Source: Ancylobacter amanitiformis
Lineage (GTDB): Bacteria; Pseudomonadota; Alphaproteobacteria; Rhizobiales; Xanthobacteraceae
Length of the DNA stretch: 64,000 bases
Direction: 5' to 3'
NCBI RefSeq assembly: GCF_030814815.1
Contig: NZ_JAUSVR010000008.1
Coordinates: 155,800 to 219,799 of the forward strand
Position numbers and translations under genes: made by a program
Notes under the pieces: model-generated
The model's database searches: none
Told to the model about the DNA's origin: nothing
What the model saw: the letters and a program-made list of their open reading frames with translations, nothing else
Shown: positions 1 through 8,339 of the stretch, one piece after another
How the letters are laid out: the number at the start of each line of letters is the position of its first letter
Numbering within the stretch: the first letter of the stretch is position 1

Positions 1-1
1 C

Positions 2-202
2 GGCATCGTCACCGAGATCGTCGCTCCCGGCAGCGCATTGGCGAGGGCCATCGAGTTCGCCCGGATCATTGCCGCGCTCGATGCCGAATCGGTGACGCTG
101 CTGCGCGAGTTCTCCCGCCGGGTCGCGGGGCTCGGCGACGATAGCGAGGCGCGCAATGGCGTCGCCACCATGGCGATCGCGCTCGCCGCGCGCGCTCATT
201 GA
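2..202 (+). CDS. C-terminal end of an enoyl-CoA hydratase/isomerase-like protein (partial)
   Basis: The frame is open from the left edge to a TGA at 200-202 and gives 66 residues. It begins with a GIVTEIVAPG segment followed by alpha-helical, Ala-rich sequence, which resembles the C-terminal helical part of crotonase-fold enzymes (typical GLVxxVVxxG before the last helices). The N-terminus and active site lie outside the window, so the reaction cannot be judged. It is followed 40 bp later, same strand, by a 3-hydroxyisobutyrate-dehydrogenase-like gene. That order is common in acyl-CoA or branched-chain catabolic operons, which mildly supports the call. Confidence 0.45.
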   Translation, partial: GIVTEIVAPGSALARAIEFARIIAALDAESVTLLREFSRRVAGLGDDSEARNGVATMAIALAARAH

Positions 203-242
203 GGGGCGTGGCGTGCATCAGCGTGGCGTCGAGGAGGCGGTC

Positions 243-1154
243 ATGAACGGGGATAGCGTGCTCTTCATCGGCGCCGGGCGGATGGGCGGCCTGATGGCGG
301 CCCGGCTGGCCGATGCCGGCGTGGAACTGGCCGTGGCCGACCTCTCGGAGGAGGCGCTCGCCCCCTTCCGCGCGCGCGGCCTGCCGGTCGGCCACCATGC
401 CGCCGATCTGCCCGGCAGCGTGGTCATCACCATGCTGCCGACCGATGCGCATGTGCGCGAGTCGCTGCTGGGGGAGGGGGGCGCCTGCACCCGCCAGCCG
501 CGCGCGGTGGTGGTCGACATGTCGACCGCGTCCCCGGCCAGCACCCTCGCGCTCGCCGCCGAACTCGGGGACCGGGCGAGGGTGCTCGATGCGCCGGTGA
601 GCGGGGGCATGGCGCGCGCGCGCGCCGGCACGCTCACCGCCATGGCGGGCGGCGACGCCGAGGCCTTCGCGCGGGTGCGCCCGCTTCTGGCGCCTATGTG
701 CGGCGAGGTGATCCATGTCGGGCCGCTCGGGTCCGGCCATGTCATCAAGGCGCTCAACAATTACCTGTCGGCCGCCACGCTGTGGAGCGCCAGCGAGGCG
801 CTGATCGTCGGCCAGCGCCTCGGCCTCGATCCGGCGGTGATGCTCAAAGTATGGAGCGCCGGCTCGGGCACGAGCCATGCCACGCAGGTGAAACTGCCCG
901 ATCACGTGCTGACCGGTACCTATGATTTCGGCCAGACGCTGACGCTGTTCTGCAAGGATATCTCGATCGCCGCCGATCTCGCCCGGCGCGCGCAGGTGGA
1001 GACGCCGACCCTTGACGCCCTGTTCGCCTTCTGGTCCGCCGCGCGTGACCGGCTCGGCGGACAGGAGGACATCACCGCCATCGCCCGGCTGATCGGCGAG
1101 AGCGGCCACGGCGAAGGCTCGATCCTCGACCCGGCGGCGGCGGAGGAAGGCTGA
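243..1154 (+). CDS. NAD(P)-dependent beta-hydroxyacid dehydrogenase, 3-hydroxyisobutyrate dehydrogenase family
   Basis: The 303-residue protein fits the usual 290-300 of the family. The N-terminal Rossmann fold has GAGRMGG at residues 10-16. The substrate-binding signature DAPVSGG is near residues 116-122. The catalytic Lys is K169 in the GHVIKALNN motif, followed by the all-helical C-terminal domain. Such enzymes oxidise 3-hydroxyacids (3-hydroxyisobutyrate, tartronate, 2-hydroxy-3-oxo acids) in the cytoplasm. The start at 243 is chosen because Rossmann homology begins a few residues later; a longer frame from 156 would add 29 unrelated residues overlapping the upstream gene. The exact substrate is unknown. 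Confidence 0.88.
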   Translation: MNGDSVLFIGAGRMGGLMAARLADAGVELAVADLSEEALAPFRARGLPVGHHAADLPGSVVITMLPTDAHVRESLLGEGGACTRQPRAVVVDMSTASPASTLALAAELGDRARVLDAPVSGGMARARAGTLTAMAGGDAEAFARVRPLLAPMCGEVIHVGPLGSGHVIKALNNYLSAATLWSASEALIVGQRLGLDPAVMLKVWSAGSGTSHATQVKLPDHVLTGTYDFGQTLTLFCKDISIAADLARRAQVETPTLDALFAFWSAARDRLGGQEDITAIARLIGESGHGEGSILDPAAAEEG

Positions 1155-1263
1155 CGTTTATGTCCTGCCGGCTCGCGGACACCAAGCTGCCGGATACGAA
1201 ACTTCCGGATACGTGCCGTCATCACCCTGTCACAGGATGAGCCGGCGCGTGTCGGAAAAGCGC

Positions 1264-1433
1264 TTGACAAAGGCCGGCATTCGCTTCAGCCTAATTAAAG
1301 AGCGGCGGGCAAGGATGCCCAATGTCGCAGCAGTCTCGACGAACATTTCCAACGACGGCGCTTCTCATCGGGCGCTGCAGGTTGGCGGCAACGACGCCCA
1401 CGGTCCTTCGACCGGCGGGCGTTTTTTGTTTTT
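1264..1433 (+). promoter_or_regulatory. Promoter and ANTAR-type antitermination leader of the first amide operon
   Basis: A TTGACA (-35-like) lies at 1264-1269. A hairpin at 1307-1320 has a 4-bp GGGC/GCCC stem and the six-base loop AAGGAT. A at loop position 1 and G at position 4 match the known signature of RNA targets of ANTAR proteins. A second, weaker stem GTCG/CGAC (1324-1340, 9-base loop) follows. A GGCG/CGCC pairing at 1384-1398 would compete with the 5' arm of the terminator at 1395-1433. Because the operon encodes an ANTAR protein, autoregulation by antitermination is the natural inference. The -10 element is not clear. Confidence 0.6.
1395..1433 (+). terminator. Intrinsic terminator in the leader, before the amiC-like gene
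   Basis: The outer stem is CGCCC (1395-1399) with GGGCG (1417-1421) and the inner stem is CGGTC (1401-1405) with GACCG (1410-1414). A CTTC loop and a small internal bulge complete the hairpin, and TTTTTTGTTTTT follows at 1422-1433. It ends 16 bp before the start codon of the sensor gene. It therefore cannot serve the upstream gene alone, and acts as an attenuator in the leader. Confidence 0.8.
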
Positions 1434-1448
1434 GGGTGGAGCGCTAAC

Positions 1449-2594
1449 GTGTCCAGGCACTACCGCATAGGGGTCATGTTCTCGACCACGGGACCCTACA
1501 GCGTCGTTCCCCGTTCCATGCTGAACGGGGCGCTGCTGGCGGTGCGCGAGGCGCTGCCGGGCCTCACGGTCGAGCCGGTGGTGGTCAATCCGGGGGGCGA
1601 CCTCGCCGCCTATGCCGCGCTGAGCCGGGAATTGCTGCAATCGGGCATCCGCCATGTGGTGGGCTGCTACACCTCCTCCAGCCGCAAGGAGGTGATCCCG
1701 TGCTTCGAGAAACATGACGCCCTGCTGTGGTACCCCTCACATTACGAGGGGTTCGAGAGTTCCAACAACGTCATCTATACCGGCGCCTCGCCCAACCAGC
1801 ATGTGCTTCCATTGGTGGATCACATGCTGGCCCATGTCGGCCCGCGCGCCTTCTGCATCGGCTCGAACTACATCTGGGCGTGGGAGAATACCCGTATCTT
1901 CCGCGAGGCGATGACGGCGCGCGGCGCCCGCGTGCTGGCCGAGCGTTACGTGGCGGTGGGCGACACCGAGATCGACCAGGTGGTGGACGCCATCCTGGAG
2001 GCGCGGCCGAGCTTCGTGTTCAACAATCTGATCGGCACCAGCAACTACGCCTTCTTCCGCGCCTTCCGCGCCGCCTGCAATGCGCGCGGCATCGACCAGC
2101 CCCGCACGTTCCCGGTGGTCAGCTGCACGCTGTCCGAGCCGGAGCTGGAGGAGATCGGCGAGGGCGCGGTGGAGGGGCATCTCAGTTCCAGCGTGTATTT
2201 CTCCTCGCTCGCCACGCCGGCCAACCGAGCCTTTACCCGCGCCTATCGCGAGGCGTTTCCGGAGGGGCCATCCACCTCGGCCGATGCGGAAGCCTCCTAT
2301 ATCGCCATGAAACTGCTGATGCTGGCCCTTGCCGAGGCCGGCACCGACGATGTCGAGGCGGTAAAGGCCGCCGTGACGCGCCAGCATCTCCTCGCCCCGC
2401 AGGGCGAGGTGCGCATCGATCCGCAGACCCTGCATGCCTATCTCACGCCGCGCATCGGCATTTCCAATGGCGACGCCCGCTTCGACATCCTTGTCGAGGC
2501 GGCGGGGCCGGTGCCGCCCGATCCCTATCTCGTCCAGTCGTCGCCGCGCTACGCGGTCGCTTCCCGCAACTCGACGCTGAGGGTGGTTAAGTGA
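1449..2594 (+). CDS. amiC: AmiC-like cytoplasmic amide-sensor protein (periplasmic-binding-protein type 1 fold)
   Basis: The 381-residue protein starts IGVMFSTTGPY and has the two-lobe type 1 binding-protein fold of the AmiC/UrtA group (HDALLWYPSHYEG, YTGASPNQH, SNYIWAWE motifs). It has no signal peptide, so unlike the importer's own binding protein it should stay in the cytoplasm. The next gene encodes an ANTAR protein and overlaps its stop as TGATG. In Pseudomonas the AmiC partner holds the ANTAR antiterminator AmiR inactive until an amide binds, and the same role is inferred here. The ligand may be a short amide or urea derivative. A paralogue is encoded at 33302-34453 on the other strand. 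Confidence 0.85.
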   Translation: MSRHYRIGVMFSTTGPYSVVPRSMLNGALLAVREALPGLTVEPVVVNPGGDLAAYAALSRELLQSGIRHVVGCYTSSSRKEVIPCFEKHDALLWYPSHYEGFESSNNVIYTGASPNQHVLPLVDHMLAHVGPRAFCIGSNYIWAWENTRIFREAMTARGARVLAERYVAVGDTEIDQVVDAILEARPSFVFNNLIGTSNYAFFRAFRAACNARGIDQPRTFPVVSCTLSEPELEEIGEGAVEGHLSSSVYFSSLATPANRAFTRAYREAFPEGPSTSADAEASYIAMKLLMLALAEAGTDDVEAVKAAVTRQHLLAPQGEVRIDPQTLHAYLTPRIGISNGDARFDILVEAAGPVPPDPYLVQSSPRYAVASRNSTLRVVK

Positions 2595-3244
2595 TGGCTC
2601 CTCGACTGCTCCAGAATTTCAACGGCGGCCGGGCACACATCGTCACGGCCAGTCCCTCGGCGGTGGAGGCGCTGCTGGCCACGCTCGGCAAGCTCGGGGT
2701 CAGCGCGAGCATCGTCGAGCTGGTCAATGGGCGCGCCGGCATCGACCTCGCGGCGTTGCAGGCGGACCGCGACATTCTCTTCGTCGATGGCGACCTCGAC
2801 AACCCGCTGGCGCTCGACATCGATGCCGGCGCGCGCCAGCCGGCGGTGCCGGTGATCGGCCTTGTCGGGGTGGAAGCCCCGAGCCGGCTGAAGCAGCTGG
2901 TCCATCTCGGCGCCACGGCATTCCTGCGCAAGCCGGTGCAGGGCGGCGCGGTCTACACCGCGCTGTTTCTCGGCATCAACCAGTTCCTGTTGCGCGGCGA
3001 CCTTCGGGCGCGGCTCGACGACATGGATCGCCGTCGGCGGGGTCGCCGTGCGGTCGTGAAGGCCATCATCGCCCGGATGACCGATGCGGGCGTCGATGAT
3101 GACGAAGCCTATGAGTGGCTCCGTCGCGAAAGCATGCGCTCGCGGCAGAATCTCGAAGATTACTGCGATGCATTCATGAAAAAGAGGGCGCCAGCCTTCG
3201 AACAACCGGGCAACGAACCCCTCCGGGGCGTGGCGCGGAAATAA
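2594..3244 (+). CDS. amiR: AmiR-like ANTAR-domain transcription antiterminator
   Basis: The protein has 216 residues. The first ~120 resemble a degenerate receiver domain (DILFVDGDLDN, then VPVIGLVG and a FLRKPV motif). A linker helix follows, then a C-terminal ANTAR helical bundle (about residues 145-185) with KAIIARMTDAGVDDDEAYEWL, whose spacing of Ala, Tyr and Leu fits RNA-binding ANTAR modules. The ATG at 2594 overlaps the sensor's stop; a GTG one codon upstream is possible. It is predicted to bind leader hairpins around 1307-1340 and let polymerase read through the terminator at 1395-1433, switching on the downstream transporter and amidase genes. Confidence 0.85.
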   Translation: MAPRLLQNFNGGRAHIVTASPSAVEALLATLGKLGVSASIVELVNGRAGIDLAALQADRDILFVDGDLDNPLALDIDAGARQPAVPVIGLVGVEAPSRLKQLVHLGATAFLRKPVQGGAVYTALFLGINQFLLRGDLRARLDDMDRRRRGRRAVVKAIIARMTDAGVDDDEAYEWLRRESMRSRQNLEDYCDAFMKKRAPAFEQPGNEPLRGVARK

Positions 3245-3268
3245 TATAACCTTTCACAGGAGTTAGAT

Positions 3269-4519
3269 ATGTCTGGGAAGACCATGCGGGGGCTGCGTGC
3301 CGCAGCCCTCACGGGGACGCTTTTGCTCAGCGTCGCCCAAGGATTCACCCCCGCCTTCGCCGCCGACCCGATCAAGCTCGGCGTGCTGGAGGATCAATCC
3401 GGCGACTTCGCCGCCGCGACCATCGGCAAGGTGCATGCCATCCAGCTGGCGGCGGAAGAGATCAACAAGGCCGGCGGCATCGATGGCCGCCCGCTGGAAC
3501 TGGTGATCTACGATACCCAGTCCGACAATACCCGCTACCAGGAATTCATGCGCCGCGTGCTCCAGCGCGACAAGGTCGATGCCGTGTTCGCCGGCTTCTC
3601 CTCGGCCTCGCGCGAGGCCTATCGCCCGATCGTCAACCAGTTCGACGGCTTCGCCTTCTACAACAACCAGTATGAAGGCGGCGTGTGCGACGCCAATATG
3701 GTTGTCACCGGCGCGGTGCCCGAGCAGCAATTCTCCACTCTCATCCCGTGGATGATGGAGAAATACGGCAAGAAGGTCTACACGCTCGCCGCCGATTACA
3801 ATTTCGGCCAGATTTCGGCCGAGTGGGTGCGCAACATCGTCAAGGAACATGGCGGTGAAATGGTGGGCGAGGACTTCATCCCGCTCGGCGTCTCGCAGTT
3901 CTCGCAGAACATCCAGAACATCCAGAAGGCCAAGCCCGATTTCGTGGTGACGCTGCTGGTCGGCACCGCGCAGGCCTCCTATTACGAGCAGGCCGCCGCC
4001 GCCAGCGTGAACCTGCCGATGGCCTCCTCGGTCAATGTCGGCCAGGGCTATGAGCACAAGCGCTTCAAGCCGCCATCGCTCAAGGACATGTACGTCACCA
4101 CCAACTATATCGAAGAGGTCGACACGCCGGAATCCAAGGCGTTCGTCGCCAAGTTCAAGGCGAAGTTCCCCAACGAGCCCTATGTGAACCAGGAAGCCGA
4201 GAATTCCTACCTCGCGGTCTATCTCTACAAGCAGATGGTGGAGCGCGCGAAGTCGACCAAGCGCGAGGATATCCGCAAGGTGATCGCCGCCGGCGATGTC
4301 TGCATGGACGCGCCGGAAGGCAAGGTCTGCATCGACCCCAAGAGCCAGCACATGTCGCACACCATCTACCTCGCCAAGGTGGAAGCCGATCATTCGATCT
4401 CCTTCCCGAAGGTGTGGGCCGACATCAAGCCCTACTGGCTCGGCGAGGCGGGTTGCGACCTGACCAAGAGCGACCCGAGCGCCCAGTACACCCCGTCCAA
4501 CCCGCCGCCGAAGCCCTGA
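3269..4519 (+). CDS. Urea/short-chain-amide ABC importer, periplasmic binding protein (UrtA/FmdD type)
   Basis: The protein has 416 residues. A Sec signal peptide ends in PAFA about residue 31, followed by a mature domain beginning DPIKLGVLEDQSGDF. It has the long UrtA-type fold with INKAGGIDGRPLEL, FYNNQYEGG and LAADYNFGQ motifs. AGGAG precedes the ATG by 7 bp. It should capture urea or small amides in the periplasm for the permease and ATPase genes that follow. The gene sits just after the sensor/antiterminator pair and before tandem hairpins that probably keep its transcript in excess. Specificity within the urea/amide/branched-chain group cannot be read from sequence. Confidence 0.88.
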   Translation: MSGKTMRGLRAAALTGTLLLSVAQGFTPAFAADPIKLGVLEDQSGDFAAATIGKVHAIQLAAEEINKAGGIDGRPLELVIYDTQSDNTRYQEFMRRVLQRDKVDAVFAGFSSASREAYRPIVNQFDGFAFYNNQYEGGVCDANMVVTGAVPEQQFSTLIPWMMEKYGKKVYTLAADYNFGQISAEWVRNIVKEHGGEMVGEDFIPLGVSQFSQNIQNIQKAKPDFVVTLLVGTAQASYYEQAAAASVNLPMASSVNVGQGYEHKRFKPPSLKDMYVTTNYIEEVDTPESKAFVAKFKAKFPNEPYVNQEAENSYLAVYLYKQMVERAKSTKREDIRKVIAAGDVCMDAPEGKVCIDPKSQHMSHTIYLAKVEADHSISFPKVWADIKPYWLGEAGCDLTKSDPSAQYTPSNPPPKP

Positions 4520-4531
4520 TCGGCTGAATCA

Positions 4532-4606
4532 GGCGGATGCCGCCGTGTCCCTTCGGCGGCATCCGCCAACACCGCCCCGGCGGACCCCCTCCGAGCCGGG
4601 GCGGTG
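4532..4606 (+). repeat. Two tandem strong hairpins after the binding-protein gene
   Basis: The first has a perfect 13-bp stem (4532-4544 with 4555-4567, 10-base loop). The second has a perfect 11-bp stem (4570-4580 with 4596-4606). Only a CTTT follows, so termination would be partial. Placed between a binding-protein gene and its permease genes, such structures usually stabilise the upstream mRNA or lower downstream expression. Confidence 0.7.
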
Positions 4607-4632
4607 CTTTCTGCCCGGTGCGGTCGCCTTCT

Positions 4633-4741
4633 CCCTCTCCCGGTCGGGGAGAGGGTTTGGGGGTGAGGGGCCCTCGCAAGGTTTGCAAGGCACCCCTCAC
4701 CGACCCGCGACGCGGGCCACCTCTCCCCATTGGGGAGAGGG
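4633..4741. repeat. Intergenic mosaic repeat, copy A
   Basis: The element is bounded by two short palindromes (CTCTCCCGGTCGGGGAGAG at 4635-4653 approximately, and CTCTCCCCATTGGGGAGAG at 4721-4739). Between them are GGTGAGGGG, CCCCTCACCGACCCGCG and a CGCGGG palindrome. The same elements in reverse order occur at 29141-29250, and a single palindrome of this family is at 9349-9371. It resembles the mosaic intergenic elements common in Rhizobiales. Confidence 0.75.
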
Positions 4742-4828
4742 ACTAAGGCCGTGCTCCATGTCCGTTTTCGTCTCTCTTCGCGCCACCGTCTCTCGACGCA
4801 AACAACTGAACCGCAAGGCCCCCACCGC

Positions 4829-5701
4829 ATGGATGTCGGAACCCTCGCCTTCTCCGCGCTCTACCAGTTCGGCGACGCCTTCGCCTTTCTGGTGCTGTCG
4901 GCCTGCGGGCTGGCCGTCATCTTCGGGATGATGGGCGTGATCAACCTCGCGCATGGCGAATTCATCATGTGCGGCGCCTATGTCACGGTCTCCGCGGCGC
5001 ATGCGGGCGTGCCGCTGCCGCTCGCCATTCTTCTCGGGGCTGTGGTCTCCGGCCTGGTCGGGGCGGTGGTCGAGATCGTCGTCATCCGTCATCTCTATGA
5101 CCGGCCGCTGGATACCATCGTCGCCACCTGGGGCCTCAGCCTCATCGGCACGCAGGGAACGCTCATCCTGCTCGGCTCCACCATGGCCGGGGTGGGCACG
5201 CCGTTCGGCAGCTTCTCCGTGGGCGGCTATTCCTATTCGGTCTATCGGCTGGTGCTGTTCGTCATGGCGGTGGTGGTGCTTGGCGGCCTCTACGCGCTGT
5301 TCAACTGGACGCGCTTCGGCGTCATGGCCCGCGCCACCATCCAGGTGCCGCACATGGCGGCGGCGCTCGGCGTCGACACGCGCCTCGTCTACAGCCTCAC
5401 CTTCGCGCTCGGCGCCGGGCTCGCCGGGCTGGCCGGGGGGCTCTATGCCCCGACCATGACGCTGGTGCCGACCATGGGCACGACCTTCATCATGGAAGCC
5501 TTCGTGACCGTCGTGGTGGGGGGCGCCGACGTGTTCCTCGGCACCGCGCCGGCGGCGGCGCTGCTCGCCGTGGTGAAGGCGACCATGACCTCCTGGTACG
5601 GCCAGCTGTTCGGCCAGATCGGCCTGCTGGTTGCCGTCATCATCGTCATCCGCGTCCTGCCGCGCGGCATATCCGGGCTGCTGCTGCGCGAGCGCGCCTG
5701 A
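4829..5701 (+). CDS. Amide/urea ABC importer permease 1 (LivH/UrtB type)
   Basis: The 290-residue inner-membrane protein carries about eight hydrophobic segments and the LivH-family signature GMMGVINLAHGEF near residues 31-43. The start MDVGTLAF at 4829 is preferred over the in-frame 4730, because the upstream 33 codons run through the intergenic repeat and are Arg/Ser-rich. It forms the membrane channel with the next gene's product. It is separated from the binding-protein gene by 309 bp of hairpins and repeat, and from the second permease by 36 bp. Confidence 0.88.
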   Translation: MDVGTLAFSALYQFGDAFAFLVLSACGLAVIFGMMGVINLAHGEFIMCGAYVTVSAAHAGVPLPLAILLGAVVSGLVGAVVEIVVIRHLYDRPLDTIVATWGLSLIGTQGTLILLGSTMAGVGTPFGSFSVGGYSYSVYRLVLFVMAVVVLGGLYALFNWTRFGVMARATIQVPHMAAALGVDTRLVYSLTFALGAGLAGLAGGLYAPTMTLVPTMGTTFIMEAFVTVVVGGADVFLGTAPAAALLAVVKATMTSWYGQLFGQIGLLVAVIIVIRVLPRGISGLLLRERA

Positions 5702-5737
5702 GCGCACATACGGGAACTGGGACACGAGAATCACACG

Positions 5738-6802
5738 ATGAATGCGCTCACCCGCTTCTTTCGCCGCCTGGAGGGCCCGCAGACACTGGGCCGGGGGCCG
5801 CTGTTCTGGCTCGGCTTCGTCGTCGCCGTGGCCTGCGCCATGGCCTACCCGCTGGTCTCCGACGGCTATACAGTCGGCAACACGGTGTATTTCTTCACCT
5901 GGATCTTCATGGCGCTGGGCCTGTGCCTGATCTGGGGCTATGGCGGCTCGCTGAGTTTCGGCCAGACGGCGTTCTTCGGCATTGCCGGCTACAGCTACGG
6001 CATCCTGACCATCAATTTCGGCGCCGCCTACGGCTTCACCTTCATCGCGCTGGTCTTCGCGGTGATGCTGGCGGCGCTGTTCGCGGCGCTGATCGGCTAC
6101 TTCCTGTTCTTCGGGCGGATCTCCGGCGTGTTCCTGGGCATCGTCACCCTGTCGGTGACGCTGGTTCTGGAGCGCTTCATGGCGCAGACCGCCGGCCCGG
6201 AATGGAAGATCGGCAGCGCCCGCCTGAACGGCTTCAACGGCATGAGCAACATGCCTCCGCTCACCCTTCCCTGGCCGGGCGGCGACATCGTGCTGTTTCC
6301 CGATGTGGAGCTTTACTATGTCGTGCTCGCCATGCTGGTGGTGATCTACCTCGCCCTGCGCATCCTGGTGAATTCGCGCTTCGGCAACGTGCTGGTCGCC
6401 ATCCGCGAGAATCCCGAACGCGCCGAGATGCTGGGCTATGACATCCGCAAGTACCAGCTCGGCACCTTCGTCATCGGTGCGGCGCTCGCGGGGCTTTCGG
6501 GCGTGCTCTATACGTCATGGGGCCAGTACATCACGCCCTCCAGCATGGGCATGACCGCCGCCGCCCTGCCCATCGTGTGGGTCGCGGTCGGGGGGCGCTC
6601 GGATCTCACCACCACGCTGATCGGCACCGTGACCGTGCTCGCGGTGTTTCAGGCGCTCACCATCCACGGCAGCCAGTACGCGCTCGTGGTGATGGGGGCG
6701 ATGCTGGTGCTCACCGTGCTGCTGGCGCCGAGCGGGCTCATCTTCGCGCTGGCCCGGCTCGTCGCCCGCCCCTTTGCCAAGCGCCAGCCGGGAGACGTGT
6801 GA
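5738..6802 (+). CDS. Amide/urea ABC importer permease 2 (LivM/UrtC type)
   Basis: The 354-residue protein has about ten membrane segments and the LivM signature GYGGSLSFGQTAFFG near residues 67-81. The cytoplasmic coupling region IRENPERAEMLGYD lies near residues 220-233 and contacts the ATPases. Its stop overlaps the start of the first ATPase gene (TGATG at 6800-6804), showing translational coupling. It pairs with the preceding permease. Confidence 0.88.
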   Translation: MNALTRFFRRLEGPQTLGRGPLFWLGFVVAVACAMAYPLVSDGYTVGNTVYFFTWIFMALGLCLIWGYGGSLSFGQTAFFGIAGYSYGILTINFGAAYGFTFIALVFAVMLAALFAALIGYFLFFGRISGVFLGIVTLSVTLVLERFMAQTAGPEWKIGSARLNGFNGMSNMPPLTLPWPGGDIVLFPDVELYYVVLAMLVVIYLALRILVNSRFGNVLVAIRENPERAEMLGYDIRKYQLGTFVIGAALAGLSGVLYTSWGQYITPSSMGMTAAALPIVWVAVGGRSDLTTTLIGTVTVLAVFQALTIHGSQYALVVMGAMLVLTVLLAPSGLIFALARLVARPFAKRQPGDV

Positions 6803-7569
6803 TGCCGCTTCTGGAGACACGCGCCCTCAACAAGAGGTTCGGCGGCCTGCACGTGACCAACAATGTCGACCTCGCGCTGGAGGTCGGGCAGGTGCATTGC
6901 CTGATCGGGCCGAACGGCGCGGGCAAGTCGACGCTGTTCCGGCTCATCCTGGGCGAGCATCCGCCCAGCTCCGGCGCCATCCTGTTCGCCGGCGAGGACA
7001 TCACCGCGCTCAAGCCATTCCAGCGCATCCGCCGCGGCATGAGCGTGAAATTCCAGGTGCCGGGCATCTTCAAGGCGCTGAGCGTGCGGCAAAATCTCGA
7101 AATCGCGATGCAGCACCATTACGACCCGGCGACGCTCCGCGAGGAGATCGGCGCGCTGCTCGACTTCCTCAACCTCACCGCCGACGCGGGCCGGCTCGCC
7201 GGCAATCTCAGCCATGGGCAGAAGCAGTGGCTGGAGATCGGCATGGCGGTCAGCCTGAAGCCGCGCCTGCTGCTGCTCGACGAACCGACCGCCGGCATGT
7301 CGCCGGAGGAGACCCACGCCACCGGCGAGATGGTCAAGCGGCTCAACGCCGAGGGCATGACGGTGCTGGCGGTGGAGCACGACATGGCTTTCGTGCGTCA
7401 GGTCGCCGATCAGGTCACGGTGCTGCATCTGGGCAAGGTGTTCGCTCAAGGAACCATCGACGCGATCGTCGCCGATGAGCGGGTTGCGGCCATCTATCTC
7501 GGCCAGGCGACGGCGCAAGAGGCGGCGCACGACACGTCTCATGCGCAGACCGGGGGCGTCCATGCGTAA
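6802..7569 (+). CDS. Amide/urea ABC importer ATPase 1 (LivG/UrtD type)
   Basis: The protein has 255 residues. Walker A GPNGAGKST is at 36-44, the signature is LSHGQKQWLEIGM (the SHGQ variant typical of UrtD rather than SGGQ), Walker B is LLLLDEPTAGM, and the H-loop is VEHDMAFV. The ATG at 6802 overlaps the preceding stop; the longer frame from 6517 lies inside the permease gene. Its own end overlaps the next ATPase start. Confidence 0.9.
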   Translation: MPLLETRALNKRFGGLHVTNNVDLALEVGQVHCLIGPNGAGKSTLFRLILGEHPPSSGAILFAGEDITALKPFQRIRRGMSVKFQVPGIFKALSVRQNLEIAMQHHYDPATLREEIGALLDFLNLTADAGRLAGNLSHGQKQWLEIGMAVSLKPRLLLLDEPTAGMSPEETHATGEMVKRLNAEGMTVLAVEHDMAFVRQVADQVTVLHLGKVFAQGTIDAIVADERVAAIYLGQATAQEAAHDTSHAQTGGVHA

Positions 7570-8275
7570 GGAAACCATGCTCTCCACGCTGGGCCTGCGG
7601 GCCGGCTATGGCGGCAAGCCGGTGCTGCAGGGCCTCGACCTTGACGTGCGCGAGGGCGAGATCGTCGCGGTGATCGGGCGCAATGGCGTCGGCAAGTCGA
7701 CGCTGATGAAGAGCCTGATCGGCCTCGTGCCGGCCATGGAAGGCTCGATCATCTATCGCGACAAGCCGGTGGAGGACCTGTCCGCGTTCAAGCGGGCGCG
7801 GCTCGGCATCGGCTACGTGCCGCAGGGCCGCGACGTGTTCCCCCGCCTCACGGTGGGCGAGAACATCGCGGTCGGCGGCATGCGCAAAGGGGGCGTCTCC
7901 GAGGCGGACCGCCGCCGCGTGCTGGGCTATTTCCCCATTCTGGAGGAGCGCTGGAGCCAGCGCGCGGGCACTCTCTCGGGTGGCCAGCAGCAGCAGCTCG
8001 CCATCGGCCGCGTGCTGGTGGCGAACCCCTCGCTCATCCTGCTCGACGAGCCGTCCGAGGGTATCCAGCCCAACATCGTGCAGGATATCGCCCGCATCAT
8101 GGTGCAGCTCAACAAGGATACCGGCGTCACCATCGTTCTGGTCGAGCAGAATATCGACATGATCCGGGCGATGGCGCAGCGCTGCTACGTGCTGGACAAG
8201 GGCCGCATCGTCGCAAAGCTCGAACGCGAGGCGCTCGCCGATGGCGAGGCCATGCGCCGCCACCTCGCCGTCTGA
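7562..8275 (+). CDS. Amide/urea ABC importer ATPase 2 (LivF/UrtE type)
   Basis: The 237-residue ATPase has Walker A GRNGVGKST, the signature LSGGQQQQLAIGR, Walker B LILLDEPSEGI and the LivF-type sequence SEGIQPNIV after Walker B. The ATG at 7562 overlaps the TAA of ATPase 1 (7567-7569); an ATG five codons in is an alternative. The gene's last ~20 bases, including the stop, are repeated at 8292-8314 with a small palindrome between the copies. Confidence 0.9.
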   Translation: MRKETMLSTLGLRAGYGGKPVLQGLDLDVREGEIVAVIGRNGVGKSTLMKSLIGLVPAMEGSIIYRDKPVEDLSAFKRARLGIGYVPQGRDVFPRLTVGENIAVGGMRKGGVSEADRRRVLGYFPILEERWSQRAGTLSGGQQQQLAIGRVLVANPSLILLDEPSEGIQPNIVQDIARIMVQLNKDTGVTIVLVEQNIDMIRAMAQRCYVLDKGRIVAKLEREALADGEAMRRHLAV

Positions 8276-8339
8276 TCGCGACGCGATGCGTCGCGGCCTC
8301 GCCGTCTGATCGCGACAGCCAGCAACCAAGGAGAACACC

